This document shows, piece by piece, positions 1-10,479 of a stretch of DNA of 64,000 nucleotides. Below the pieces are notes generated by a model. That model saw only the letters and a list, made by a program, of their open reading frames with translations, made no database searches and was not told the origin of the DNA. This DNA is from UPXZ01 sp049840795. GTDB taxonomy: Bacteria; Bacteroidota; Bacteroidia; Bacteroidales; Paludibacteraceae. Numbering within the stretch: position 1 is the stretch's first letter; each line of letters begins with the position of its first letter. The stretch is from assembly GCA_049840795.1 (NCBI GenBank), contig JASGJK010000044.1:62001-126000 (forward strand), written 5' to 3'. Made by a program: the position numbers and the translations under genes.

Positions 1-43
1 TGAAGATAAAGTTCTTTCTTATCGATGCTTAAGGTTAATATAA

Positions 44-277
44 CAGGGTCTAACGCCCCTTAGATTTCCTTACTTTTACTTATTACTACGAAGACATCGG
101 AACTACGCTCCTGAGTTTTGTTGTTTATCTGTAAATGGTATTATTACATTGAAAGATGCTAAGAATTTAATGCTTTTATTTTACCCCGACCAAAATAATT
201 GATTTAACAGCAACATAGTTACAATATCTTCGTAGTAATATAAATCACAGATTAAATTCAGAGGGGCGTTAGCCCTG
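44..277. repeat. REP/REPIN-like long inverted repeat
   Basis: Two 51-base arms (44-94 and 227-277) are imperfect reverse complements around a 132-base spacer. The outer ends pair CAGGGtCTAACGCCCCT with its complement (one extra base on the left), and the inner ends TATTACTACGAAGA pair perfectly. The middle of the arms has diverged. No open frame fills the spacer. The structure resembles paired REP elements mobilised by REP-associated transposases; that assignment is an inference, because no transposase is present here. Confidence 0.55.
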
Positions 278-335
278 ATTTCTGAATGGGCAGATGATTT
301 TTATATTTCACACGATGAACGATTAAACCAACGTG

Positions 336-1970
336 TTAAAGAATCATTACTTTTTTTGTTATCACCCCCGCATCAAAATTTAACCGAAGCATATAAACCC
401 CTTTTGGAAGATTGCGAATATCCATTGAGAAGTCGGGATTGTTGAATAATTTAATATTTACAAGTTTTCCGGAAGCAGAATAAAGACTTGCTTGTCCGGC
501 TTTTACATCCTCTGTATTGATACAAACCGTTATTCGTCCTTTATTTGCATTTACATTTACATAAACAGCAATAGCATCGTCAGACTGATTTTTTACCGTA
601 GCCAAACCTATGAGTTTGCTAAGCGCCGTTTGAAAATCGGGAATACCGTACCCCATTTGCGTAGTAGGATTATTATACAAACTACCGCTTTGGAACAATA
701 AATCTTTGATGGAGCTTAAGCTTAATGTCGGTTTCTTCTCTTTCGCCGCTTGCAGAAAACAAGCCGTCATTCCGGCTAAAATAGGGCAGGCGTAAGAAGT
801 TCCACTGCCGTACGTAGCCGAACCATAAGGCGAAATAAGTGCCGAATTGGTCCCTGTTGCACATAGTTCGGGTTTAATTCGCCCATCAAACGAGGGGCCG
901 AATGACGAAAAAGTACTCGCTATTCCGGTGTTTGTAACCGAGCCTACCGTAATTATTTTGTCAGCATCAGCAGGCACGCCTATATAATGCCAAGTATAGT
1001 ACCCATCATTTCCGGCACTGTTTAGTACCATAATGCCTTTGTCAACAGCCAAAGTAGCGGCAATACTTGCTCGCGCTACTTTTCCGTTCATATCAGCATA
1101 AGTATAATTCATTGACGGGATGTTAAACTCGGTGTAACCAAGTGAAGTTGTGCTCAAATCTACCCCTACACTATCTGCAAATTCAATAGCTGACACCCAA
1201 AAATCCGGTTCACAGAGGTTTTCGGTGTTGTCAGCTTCCGAACGCAAAAGCCAATACGATGCCTTGGGAGCTGTTCCAACAAAAATATTAGGGATATTAC
1301 CTGCCATAGTGGAAAGTACATGGGCTCCATGTGATCCTTCCGTAAAAATATTGGATTGCGGATTTACAAAATCCTTTGTACCCAAAAGACGTCCTTCGTT
1401 TCTTAAACTATCAAAGCCCGGATTAATATTGACATTCTGGAACCCAACGTCTATTACTGCTATTTGTATTCCTTGTCCGCGATACCCACTGTTATGCAAT
1501 ATGGCGCCATTCAGTTGATTGATTTGCGAAGCCGCCGAACCGTAATCGGTATTATTTGTTTCTGTGGGGGTTTTCTTTGGAGGTAGAAGCGAACCCAATT
1601 CGTTTGTTTTTCCGGTAAACTGTGTAAATTTCACAAAACTTAAAAGCCTCACAGCCGACATTAAACTTGAATCGCTTAATGCAACAGTTACACCATTTAA
1701 CCATTTTGTACGGCAATGAATGGGTATATTTAACGAACTTATTTGTGAAATATAATTCGGATTTACCGGTAAGTCGGTACTATCGATAGCAACATTAAAA
1801 AAAGTACGACGTTCTAACGCCCGTTGCGACAAATATACCGATGGGTTACTTAACGAATAAGGTGTATTGTTTTTATCCTTAAATTGTACGTAAAAATAAT
1901 AATCAGTAGCTTGAATATCAATAAAGACTGAAAACAACAAAGCAATGGGTAGCAAATATTTAAGTTTCAT
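336..1970 (-). CDS. Secreted subtilisin-like serine protease (S8) with T9SS sorting domain
   Basis: A subtilase of about 544 residues, predicted to be exported across the inner membrane by Sec and across the outer membrane by type IX secretion. I start it at the ATG at 1970, which opens a signal peptide (MKLKYLLPIALLFSVFIDIQA); the open frame runs further up to 2135, but that extension does not look like a leader. The catalytic triad is visible: Asp in VIDVG (about residue 172), His in GSHGAHV (about 213) and Ser in GTSYACP (about 391). The C-terminus has the T9SS type A form: a short beta-rich domain with LPKGVYMLRL and the basic end KKVMIL. The gene is intact and stands alone. Its substrate is unknown; nutrient protein degradation or processing of surface proteins are both plausible. 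Confidence 0.85.
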   Translation of the reverse strand: MKLKYLLPIALLFSVFIDIQATDYYFYVQFKDKNNTPYSLSNPSVYLSQRALERRTFFNVAIDSTDLPVNPNYISQISSLNIPIHCRTKWLNGVTVALSDSSLMSAVRLLSFVKFTQFTGKTNELGSLLPPKKTPTETNNTDYGSAASQINQLNGAILHNSGYRGQGIQIAVIDVGFQNVNINPGFDSLRNEGRLLGTKDFVNPQSNIFTEGSHGAHVLSTMAGNIPNIFVGTAPKASYWLLRSEADNTENLCEPDFWVSAIEFADSVGVDLSTTSLGYTEFNIPSMNYTYADMNGKVARASIAATLAVDKGIMVLNSAGNDGYYTWHYIGVPADADKIITVGSVTNTGIASTFSSFGPSFDGRIKPELCATGTNSALISPYGSATYGSGTSYACPILAGMTACFLQAAKEKKPTLSLSSIKDLLFQSGSLYNNPTTQMGYGIPDFQTALSKLIGLATVKNQSDDAIAVYVNVNANKGRITVCINTEDVKAGQASLYSASGKLVNIKLFNNPDFSMDIRNLPKGVYMLRLNFDAGVITKKVMIL

Positions 1971-3393
1971 ATTTAAACAGTTTGTGCAAATATACAATAA
2001 TAATTGAAAATGTGATAACGTTTTTGGGGTAAGTACAAAGAAAAAGGGCATCGGAAATACCGACACCCTTTTAAGCATTCGTTGAATGGCTGTTTTATTT
2101 ATCAAATACTGAATCGCGATTGGTGTGAAAAACAACTTTAAACATTACCGTCCGGGAGTGTGGATAACTCTTCGACTGTATTATCTCGTTTCTGATAGAT
2201 TTTTACTTCTTCCGTGAATTTGCCTTTGATTTTTCGGATTTGTTTAAAATCCGTTTTTAAAATCATTGAGCCACTCGTCTGGTGCCTTTGGCTTTTTATG
2301 CTACAATAACTCGTATCATTTGCCGGTTGGCTTGAGTATGTATCTTGCCTCTAAATTATATAGCTATAACTTACAGTCAAAATACTTCGTTCAGAAATCG
2401 CAAGTGTTTTGTTTTCTTCTTAAAGAATTGCTTTACGTTCAATGTTTAATCGGTTTATACGCCTTTTAACAAACGTGACGATACTTATTTGCACATTATC
2501 ATAATTTTATCGATTTTTCAGGGTTTCGCTCCATTTTCACATAAAGGATAATGTTTTTTGGGATTTAACTATGAACAGATTCATAAATTTCCCTATTCCC
2601 TGTAAAGTCGTATTGTCTGTGTCATCCGATTGACGGAAAACATTCTATCGCACTTATAGTTTTTACACTCGTATCGATATTTGCAGACATCTGTTAAGTT
2701 GTTCCGGCATTTGTCAGCTTCACTTATTAGGTGAAACTTTTAATTGCCCGGTTGTCCAAAACATGTTTTTGAGTATGTACAGATATTCACTTCTACCCGA
2801 AGGTATTTGTTAGTATCGTTTTGGTATAACTAAAGCATTGCTACTTGTTTGTACACCTCTTTACTTCTCTTTGCGGATGAAAATTAATCACTTTCGCTTT
2901 TCCCGTAAAATTATTCAAAGATTCCATTTTACCCTTATGTAGTGAAGCAACGATTTTTGCCCTAACGAAGAGTTTGAGGGTACAATTGCCTGCGCATTTG
3001 CACTTTTGACCGAACATCATTTACGACAATTCTGTTTTGCTCCATTTAAGTGCATAAAAACTTTGTTAGAGCCTGATTTTCGCAGGCAACTAATTATACG
3101 GATTTTTTTGTATCAGTATTTTGAAAGAACGTTTCCAACATTTTTCGAATGCTGTTGAGTATTGAACTCTTTGCAAATATAATATCGCGGTTATCCGTTT
3201 TGCAAATTTTTTAAGCTGTATTTATTCACAAGTTTTGAACAAAGTTTTCAACAATTTTATCAAAATCAGGAAACAACGTAGCATCAGACAAAGTAGAAAG
3301 CTACAAAAATAAATGTCAGTCAGTTATCAACAAGACTTTTTTAATAAAGACGAATGTCATCTTAAAACAAATGCACTTTTATGACAATACGAA
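1971..3393. other. Gene-poor stretch with possible decayed transposase
   Basis: About 1.4 kb without a credible intact gene. On the minus strand, 2138-2266 is a 42-codon open frame starting MILKTDFKQIRKIKGKF that looks protein-like and could be the tail of a dead gene. Further upstream on the same strand, near 2640-2720, a broken frame encodes a Cys-containing stretch (YECKNYKCD) reminiscent of the cysteine cluster in some IS1182-type transposases. Stops and frame changes are too many to reconstruct a protein. Nothing else was recognised. Confidence 0.25.
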
Positions 3394-4692
3394 TCATAAT
3401 TCCGCTATTAATTGTTTCAGTTTTGTCTCGGAGATTTTCAGATTATATTTGAAATTAATCAACCTTGTGGAAGATTGCACGAAATACTCTTGCGCCTGAT
3501 GAACTTCGAGCGAGGTTGCTTGTCCGTAACGAAGTCGTTGAAGGCTCATTTCGAGGTTTTCCTTAGTAAGCGCATTGTTTTCGGTTTCTATTTGAAGTAA
3601 TTTTTGCTGATTCTCTAAATCTTGTAATGCGTTTTGCAAAGATACGTTCAGTTTCAATCTGAGCTGATCTAAGTTATATTGTGTATTCAAAATATCCAAC
3701 TTGGCAACAGTGGTTTTTCGCTTACTTTCGCCGGCGGTATAAAGCGGAATAGACAATGTCCCTCCCACCTGCGGACCAAGTACGCGATTATTGAGCGTTG
3801 TTCCGGCTGAATTGAACGTTTGGTTGTAATAATACCCACCTTTTAAGTCAAAAGTAGGTATATACGCTCTTTCATTTTCTTTCAAAATCAGTTTTGCAAT
3901 ATCCGATTGTTTTTTCAGCATCAGATAATCCGTATTATTTTCATATAGTTTTTTTTCGATATAATCTTTGTCGAAAGTAAAATTCATCGTGATGTTTTCC
4001 ACTACTTCCAATTCGGCTTCGGGGTTACGCGCGAGTAATAAGTTCAGCTGTTTTTTAGCCGCTTTTATCACATATTCCTGATTTATAAGATTTCCTGATG
4101 TTATATTTTTATCTATCTTTGCTTGCAGCATATCCGATTTCAACATCGAACCTGCATTATAACCTGTTTCTGCTATTTTCACCCGCTCATTGTTATAATT
4201 CAACATTTCCTGAATAGACAGAAATTGTTGCTTTTGACGAACTACATCGTAGTAAGCCAAAATAACATCGTACGTTGTACTTAATACTTTATTTTTGTAC
4301 TCCAGCGAGCCGAGCCGTTCGATTTCAGTCAATTTTTCTTTTGTTACAAACATTTTTCCTCCGTCAAACAGTGTCCAACTAAGCTGCACCGCAGCATTTA
4401 GATTAGTAGTCGAGAGGTTGAAAATGGTCTTGTTCGAGCCTTCGGAGTAACGTTGATAAGTATCATTCAAAGCATAGTTTGCTCCTCCTATAACACCTAC
4501 TGTCGGTAACATTCCTGCATTTCCTGAAGTATTGTTTGCCTTTGCCACTTCGGCGGCATTTTCCGCCACCTGAATACCGTAGTTGTTCTTGAGCGCGATA
4601 TGAATAGCTTCGTCCAACGTAAGAGCTTGCTGTGCACACAGCATAGAAGCCGATATAAAACTCAAAGTAAGGAGAAGGCTTCTCATCTTCAT
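3394..4692 (-). CDS. TolC-like outer membrane efflux protein (OEP)
   Basis: Outer-membrane channel of the tripartite RND pump encoded just upstream. I start at 4692, where a signal peptide begins (MKMRSLLLTLSFISASMLCA); the open frame reaches back to 4773 and would overlap the pump gene's stop at 4766. After the leader comes the typical family opening (ALTLDEAIHIALKNN) and two long OEP repeats rich in alpha-helical coiled coil (for example QNALQDLENQQKLLQIE and the C-terminal repeat ending LKQLIAEL). About 432 residues, normal for the family, and intact. It is the last gene of the marR-adaptor-pump-channel operon. The exported substrate cannot be told from the sequence. Confidence 0.88.
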   Translation of the reverse strand: MKMRSLLLTLSFISASMLCAQQALTLDEAIHIALKNNYGIQVAENAAEVAKANNTSGNAGMLPTVGVIGGANYALNDTYQRYSEGSNKTIFNLSTTNLNAAVQLSWTLFDGGKMFVTKEKLTEIERLGSLEYKNKVLSTTYDVILAYYDVVRQKQQFLSIQEMLNYNNERVKIAETGYNAGSMLKSDMLQAKIDKNITSGNLINQEYVIKAAKKQLNLLLARNPEAELEVVENITMNFTFDKDYIEKKLYENNTDYLMLKKQSDIAKLILKENERAYIPTFDLKGGYYYNQTFNSAGTTLNNRVLGPQVGGTLSIPLYTAGESKRKTTVAKLDILNTQYNLDQLRLKLNVSLQNALQDLENQQKLLQIETENNALTKENLEMSLQRLRYGQATSLEVHQAQEYFVQSSTRLINFKYNLKISETKLKQLIAEL

Positions 4693-4765
4693 TGATAAAT
4701 TATATATATTGTTTTTTGAAAACATCATTGTTGTTTTTTTAGTTACAAATTCTAACTTTATAGCA

Positions 4766-7700
4766 TTAATCAACAGGCGAACTCAGTTTTTTGTGTTTAT
4801 TGCCCGACATAATAATGTACATAACCGGTATCACAAACAACGTCAGAATAAGAGAGAACAACAAACCTCCTACCACAACAATACCGAGCGAAACACGGCT
4901 TTGCGCACCTGCGCCTAAAGCAAGCGCAATAGGAAGCGCCCCAAAAATGGTTGCTAACGAAGTCATTATTATCGGTCGAAAACGAGCTGATGCCGCTTCA
5001 AAAGCTGCCGTACGTTTCGGAATACCTTGTAATCGTTTCTGATTGGCAAATTCCACGATTAAAATACCATTCTTAGTTACTATACCGATTAACAAAATCA
5101 TACCTATTTCAGAGAATATATTTAATGTTTGACCTGTAACAAATAACGAAAGCATTGCTCCCGCCACTGCCATAGGTACAGTCAACATAATAATAAACGG
5201 ATCGCGAAAACTCTCAAACTGAGCTGCCAAAATCAGATATATTAAAAACAAGGCAAATATCAGGGCAAAAGAGATATTGGAACTACTTTCGGCAAAGTCT
5301 CTCGATGGACCGGAAAGCGCCGTTGTAAAGGACTCATCCAATAAGTTCCGGGCTATACGCTGCATCTCATCAATACCCTCTCCCAATGTTTTTCCTTCGG
5401 CTAAATTTGCCGAAACTGTCGCCGATTTATACCGATTAAAGTGATACAAAACCGGTGGATTACTCCCTTCTTCCATTTTTACCACATTATCGAGTTGAAT
5501 CATATTACCCGATTTGCTGCGTACATAAAGCGAAGCTATATTTTTGGGGATGCTTCTGTTCTCGCGACTTACCTGACCTACAATGTAATACTGTTTATCG
5601 TTCACAAGGAAATAACCGTAGCGACCGGCGCTGTATGCCAAATCCAATGCTGACGAAATTTCTCTCGTATCAATACCTAAGCTGTTAGCTTTTAATCTAT
5701 CCACCGTGATATTTAACTCCGGTTTATTGAATTTTAGGTCAATATCCACATTTCCAAAGACCGGACTATTTTTGCGCTTCATCCAAAAATATAGGCAATA
5801 CCGCTTTTATTTTTTCAAAATCTAAGTTTTGAATCACAAATTGCACCGGTAAACCTCTCCCACCCGAAGTAGAAATGGTCGGTTCCTGGCTCGGGATAAT
5901 ACGAGCGTCAGGTATCGAGCTGTAAATTTTTGATAGTTTATTGTAAATTTCTTGTTGAGATATTTTTCGTTCGGAAGGATCAGTAAGAAACATATTTACA
6001 AATCCTGAATTTACGGAAGAAGAACCACCACCACCACCACCGGCATAGCGCGCTAACACATACCTTGCCTCCGGAACAGAATCCATATTTATGTTGGCTA
6101 TTTTATTAATTATATGTTGCGTTGTGGTATATTCAGTACCTTCGGGAGCCGTAATGGTCGTGCGTATTGAACTATGATCTTCCAATGGTGCCAATTCCGA
6201 CTTTAATGTTTTACCGATAGTGATAATCATTAAAATACAGAGTGCCAAAATAGTATAAGAAATCCATCGATTTTGTATGAAGAATGCTAAGAAGCGGCGA
6301 TATTTCTTTTCCGTTCCGACAAAAAACGGTTCGGTTACCTCATAAAATCTTGAATTATGGTTTGAACTGCCCAAAAACACATTTAACACGGGGGTTAAAG
6401 TGAGCGAAACCAATGCCGAGATTAAAATAGCACTCATCACCACAATTCCGAATTCACGAAAGAGCCTTCCGGTAAATCCTTGTAAGAAAATCACAGGTAC
6501 AAAAACAATAGCCAATGTAACCGATGTTGAAATCACCGCAAAAATATTTCACGTGTACCTTCAAAAGCCGCCTTCCATTTACCGATTCCCAGTTCTATTT
6601 TCTTGAAAATGTTTCGGTAACGACTATCCCATCGTCCACCACCAAGCCTGTGGCAAGCACAATTCCAAGCATTGTAAGCACATTTACCGAATATCCGAAA
6701 ATATACATTATGAAAAATGTACCCACCAGCGAAACCGGGATATCAATTAACGGACGCAAAGCGATAATCCAATTTCGGAAAAAGATAAAGATGATGAGTA
6801 CCACTAAAATAATGGCGATCATCAGTGTCTCAAGCACATCTGTAACCGCTTGTCTTTCAAAAATGGATTTATCACGTGCTATGATAAGTTCCATCCCTTC
6901 CGGAGCTGTTTTTTGAAGTTGTTCTAACCGTTTGTAAAATTCATCGGCAATTTGAATATCATTAGCGCCGGGTAATGGGATAATGACCATCATCAATCCG
7001 GTAGTGCCATTAATGGTTGCCCCCGATTCTTCTGTTTGAGCACCTATTTTTTTCAGCTCTCTCCTATATCCCTCAATCGCACCACCTGATTGCCGGCTTG
7101 CTTGACTATCAAATTATTAAAATCCTCCTCAGAGGTCAATCGTCCTCGTGTTTTCACTATCAGTTCGGTAGATTTCCCTGTTGCAATTTTTCCTCCGGGC
7201 ATTTCTACGTTTTCTTTTGTCAACGCGGCATCAATATCTGCTGCAGTTAATCCATAAGCCGCCATTTTTGACGGGTCAAACCATAAACGCATCGCCGGAC
7301 GTTGCTGCCCGTAAATACCGATAGAACTCACACCCGGTATTGTCTGGAGACGTTCTTGTAATACATTTTCGGCATACTCACTGAGTTGAATATCATTCAT
7401 AGATGTATCCGAATGACCAAAAACACAATAGGTTCGCTATTGACATGGGACTTTTGCCACTGTGGGCGGCGAGTCAATATCCTGCGGTAAACTTCGCATA
7501 GCCTGTGACACTTTGCGCGAACATGGTTCGCCGCTTTTTCCAAATCGGAGCCCACTTCAAATTCTACAGTAATATTATTTGTTCCCACCGATGATTGTGA
7601 ACTGATGGATTTTACCCCTTCAATTGCCATTAATCGATTTTTCGAGTGGCTCCGTGATTTGGGATTCTACAATTTCGGCATTTGCACCGGCATACGATGT

Positions 7701-7848
7701 GCGCACACTGATGATAGGCGGAATCAGATTACCGGATACGACGAATGATATGAAAAAAATTGTACCCCACAATGCCCAATAGAATAATGACCAAAATTAA
7801 AACAATGGAGCCTACCGGGCGTTTTAATGCTATGTCAGAGATAGTCAT
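4766..7848 (-). CDS. RND-family multidrug efflux pump (AcrB/HAE1-like), frame-broken in this sequence
   Basis: Inner-membrane proton-driven pump. The gene starts at 7848 (MTISDIALKRPVGSIVLILV, the usual first transmembrane helix), overlapping the adaptor's stop as ATGA, and ends at 4766. That is about 1,027 codons, the full length expected for this family. The reading frame changes at least five times (near 7640, 7400, 7020, 6570 and 5775), but all segments are present in order. Recognisable parts are the porter-domain motif PGVSSIGIYGQQRPAMRLW, the transmembrane segment with LATGLVVDDGIVV (the family's functional Asp pair) and the C-terminal half with IGMILLIGIVTKNGILIVEF. Because no segment is missing, indel errors are more likely than gene decay. 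It works with the adaptor 7845-8914 and the channel 3394-4692. Confidence 0.88.
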
Positions 7849-8914
7849 AAGGAAGTTGTTACTTTTGAGATTGTTACTTTTGATCCATCTTTAACAAAGA
7901 GTAACCCGTTTATAACGATGGTATCTCCTTTTTGCAGCCCTTCCGTTACCTCTACGGTGGCTTCTTTTTCGTATGCCGGTTTTTATCTCGGTAAATGTTG
8001 CTTTACCGTTTTTGGACACAATGACCATCTTTTTTTCTTCTTGCGGGATAATTGCCTGTGTCGGAATCATCAGTGCGTCCGCATTTTCATTCAAGCGTAG
8101 ATAAACATTTGTGTAAGCTCCGGGAATCAAATCTTGCGAAACTGTATTTTAACCGCTCTCACTTTTAGGTTCCTGGGTATCGTTATCAATCCCCCTTTCC
8201 GTAGCCATCACAGTCGCTTGATATTGCTGCTTATCGTTGGAGATTGTAAAACTGACCTGCATTCCATTTTTTATAACGGAACTGTATTTTTCCGGCACAA
8301 AAATCGAGTTTCAACCGATTGGCAGAGCGAATGGTTGCCAGTAACGTTGAAGGAGTCACTACGGCTCCCGTACTAATATTCTTAGCCCTATCATACCGTC
8401 AAATGGAGCCAGTACCTCTGTTTTGCGTATCTGTGCTTTGGTTATTTCTATATCAGCCCTGAGCGAGTTGATTTGTAATCCACTCTGTTCGTATTCATTT
8501 TTGGTAATTCCATCTATTTTTGCCAATTCGGACTGACGTTTGTAAATCTGCTCCTGAACGGCCAATTGTGATTGAAGTTTTTTTAGTTGTGCCTGCAAGT
8601 CGCCAATCAAATATCTTCACAAGTAATGTCCCTTTCTTGACAAACTCCCCTTCCGGTAAATTCAGACTCACGACACGCCCCCCTACTTCATTTTTCAATT
8701 CCACTTCATCAAACGGGAGCAAAGTACCCGATACGTTTATATCGTCGAGTAGCAATGTTGGAGAAACCACATAAGCATCTACCCTTTTCTGACCATCGTT
8801 TCTGCCTTTTTGTTTTCCGTCCATCTTATCTTGTTTGAAAAATCCAATCCAAACAAAAAATAATGCCACCGAAGCGAATAAAATTACAATCCAAATTTTG
8901 CCTGTTTTTTTCAT
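7845..8914 (-). CDS. RND efflux periplasmic adaptor (membrane fusion protein, AcrA/HlyD family), frame-broken
   Basis: Adaptor linking pump and outer-membrane channel. It starts at 8914 with an N-terminal membrane anchor (IWIVILFASVALFFVWIGFF) and ends with TGA overlapping the pump's ATG (7845-7848), so translation is probably coupled. About 356 codons, normal for the family. Ordered parts: the lipoyl-like half-motif (GRVVSLNLPEGEFVKKG), a coiled-coil hairpin (LQAQLKKLQSQLAVQEQIYKR), the second lipoyl half (VLAPFDGMIGLR) and the beta-barrel (PGAYTNVYLRLNENADALMIP). The frame shifts several times between about 8610 and 8130, which I take as sequence errors. It lies 30 bases downstream of the MarR gene. 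Confidence 0.85.
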
Positions 8915-8944
8915 AAATTATTTATGTATTTTGTTATTATACAT

Positions 8945-9382
8945 TTATTTAGAAATTAAATTTCGTTCCATGTTTTCAAGCATTTCATATAACAAGTCAA
9001 CTTGCTCGGGCGAAAACCCCTGAAAACTGATATTTAGCAAATCATTTACCACATTTTTTATTTCGGGAATTACTTTGCGAGCCTTGCCGGTAACTATCAA
9101 TTGATGTTTTCTTCTATCATTAGGATCAATCACCCGCTCAACGTACCCTTTTGACGACAAATAATCGACAATTCTAACCACCTGCACCTTATCGCACGAC
9201 AGTTCGTAAGCCAACTCTTGCTGTGTCATTTGTGTTCTCGAATCGATGAGTAACAAAGGGTAGTATGAACGACTAATATCTAAATCGGCAAGTCTGTGTT
9301 GCAATTCTCCCAATAGAAATTTACTGAGTTTCGACATTATCCATCCTATAGGTTCTTTAATATGCTGATTATCTGAATACAT
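8945..9382 (-). CDS. MarR-family transcriptional regulator
   Basis: A winged-helix repressor of 145 residues, intact. The recognition helix region (MTQQELAYELSCDKVQVVRI) is followed by the wing, with the family signature DPNDRRKHQL and a C-terminal dimerisation helix. It is the first gene of the efflux operon, 30 bases before the adaptor gene, and is divergent from the hydrolase at 9555. From this arrangement it is likely to repress its own operon and be relieved by a ligand that the pump exports; this is inference from family behaviour. Confidence 0.9.
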   Translation of the reverse strand: MYSDNQHIKEPIGWIMSKLSKFLLGELQHRLADLDISRSYYPLLLIDSRTQMTQQELAYELSCDKVQVVRIVDYLSSKGYVERVIDPNDRRKHQLIVTGKARKVIPEIKNVVNDLLNISFQGFSPEQVDLLYEMLENMERNLISK

Positions 9383-9404
9383 ATACTATCTTTTACAACA
9401 AAAA

Positions 9405-9436
9405 CAAAATTAGTTATAAAAATCAATAGTAAACAA
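9405..9436 (-). promoter_or_regulatory. Predicted promoter of the marR-efflux operon
   Basis: On the minus strand a TTGTTT box (9436-9431) and a perfect TAnnTTTG box (TAATTTTG, 9412-9405) are separated by 21 bases, the Bacteroidetes housekeeping pattern. The -7 box lies 23 bases before the MarR start codon. The AT-rich surroundings probably also hold the MarR operator, but no clear dyad could be assigned. Confidence 0.45.
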
Positions 9437-9554
9437 TGTTATCATTCTTTTTCAGATATTTTATTCTATTTTTTACAATAAAAAAGACACCAAAGTATAT
9501 TATAACTATCTTTACATCTTAAATAGAAATAATCTCAAAGCCAATACGCTGTTT

Positions 9555-10353
9555 ATGAAATCAATTTATTTTATACTTATTTGTTTCGTTACACTAAACG
9601 CAGCTAACGGACAAAATATTAATTATGGCAACAATCCCAACGCTGCCAAATACTATAACATTCGTGGCATAAACATTTACACCGAACAATACGGCAACGG
9701 GAAACCATTGTTAATGCTTCACGGCAACGGAGGCAGCATCGCTTCAATGGCAAGCATAATTCCTTATTTTTCAAATAAATACCGTGTTATTGCCATAGAT
9801 AGCCGCGCACACGGGAAAAGTATTGATACGAACGATTCATTGAGTTTTGAAATGATGGCAGACGACATTTCTGTATTATTGGATTCAATGAGAATATCAT
9901 CAGCATACCTGATTGGCTGGAGTGATGGAGGTATTATTACCATAGAAATGGCATTACGCCATCCTGAAAAAATAATTAAACTTGTATCTACAGGCGCAAA
10001 TCTATGGCCTGATTCTCGCTTTAGTTCCCGAAATGTGGAATTATATGGAGAAAACATATCAAGAGAAAAAAGATTTACCAACAACTTCGGAACAGGAAAA
10101 ACGAGATTGGAAGTATTTTATGTTGGATTGGTCGCAACCAAATATTTTGTTAGTTGAATTGCATAAAATCACAACCCCATCATTAATCATTAGTGGCGAT
10201 AAAGATTTGATTCGTCTTGAACATACCTTGCTCATCTTTCAAAACATACCCAAAGCGCAACTGTGGATTGTTCCTCACTCAGGGCACGGCACGTTTATAG
10301 AACACACCACCGACTTTTGCAATGTGGTGAATACGTTTTTCAATGAAAAATAA
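9555..10353 (+). CDS. Secreted alpha/beta-fold hydrolase, one frameshift
   Basis: An alpha/beta hydrolase of about 265 codons with a signal peptide (MKSIYFILICFVTLNAANG). The oxyanion-hole region is LLMLHGNGGS. The nucleophile elbow is GWSDGG, with Ser as nucleophile; the acidic residue is in SGDKDLI and the catalytic His in HSGHGT. The frame changes once near 10010-10060, after KLVSTGANL, and the second frame carries the acid and His, so a functional enzyme needs both parts. An indel error is the simplest explanation. The substrate is unknown. It is divergent from marR, but no shared regulation is shown. Confidence 0.8.
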
Positions 10354-10380
10354 AATTGACTTTCATCGCATTTTACATTA

Positions 10381-10409
10381 TTTGTCTCTTCAAAAAAATC
10401 TTATCTTTG
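10381..10409 (+). promoter_or_regulatory. Predicted promoter of rlmD
   Basis: TTTG (10381-10384) and a perfect TAnnTTTG box (TATCTTTG, 10402-10409) are separated by 17 bases. They lie about 70 bases before the rlmD start codon and after the stop of the preceding hydrolase. Confidence 0.55.
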
Positions 10410-10479
10410 CACAAAAAACTCGTGACTTGTAGCTTATAGTTTGTAAATTGCCGTGAGCAGCTAAGCTTATAATCCAACA

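Noticed and set aside
3199..3330. DnaA-box-like words (TTATTCACA near 3223, TTATCAACA near 3317) hinting at a replication origin
   Set aside because: Only one word fits the consensus, there is no cluster, and dnaA, dnaN or other origin-linked genes are absent. The AT-rich context makes such words likely by chance.
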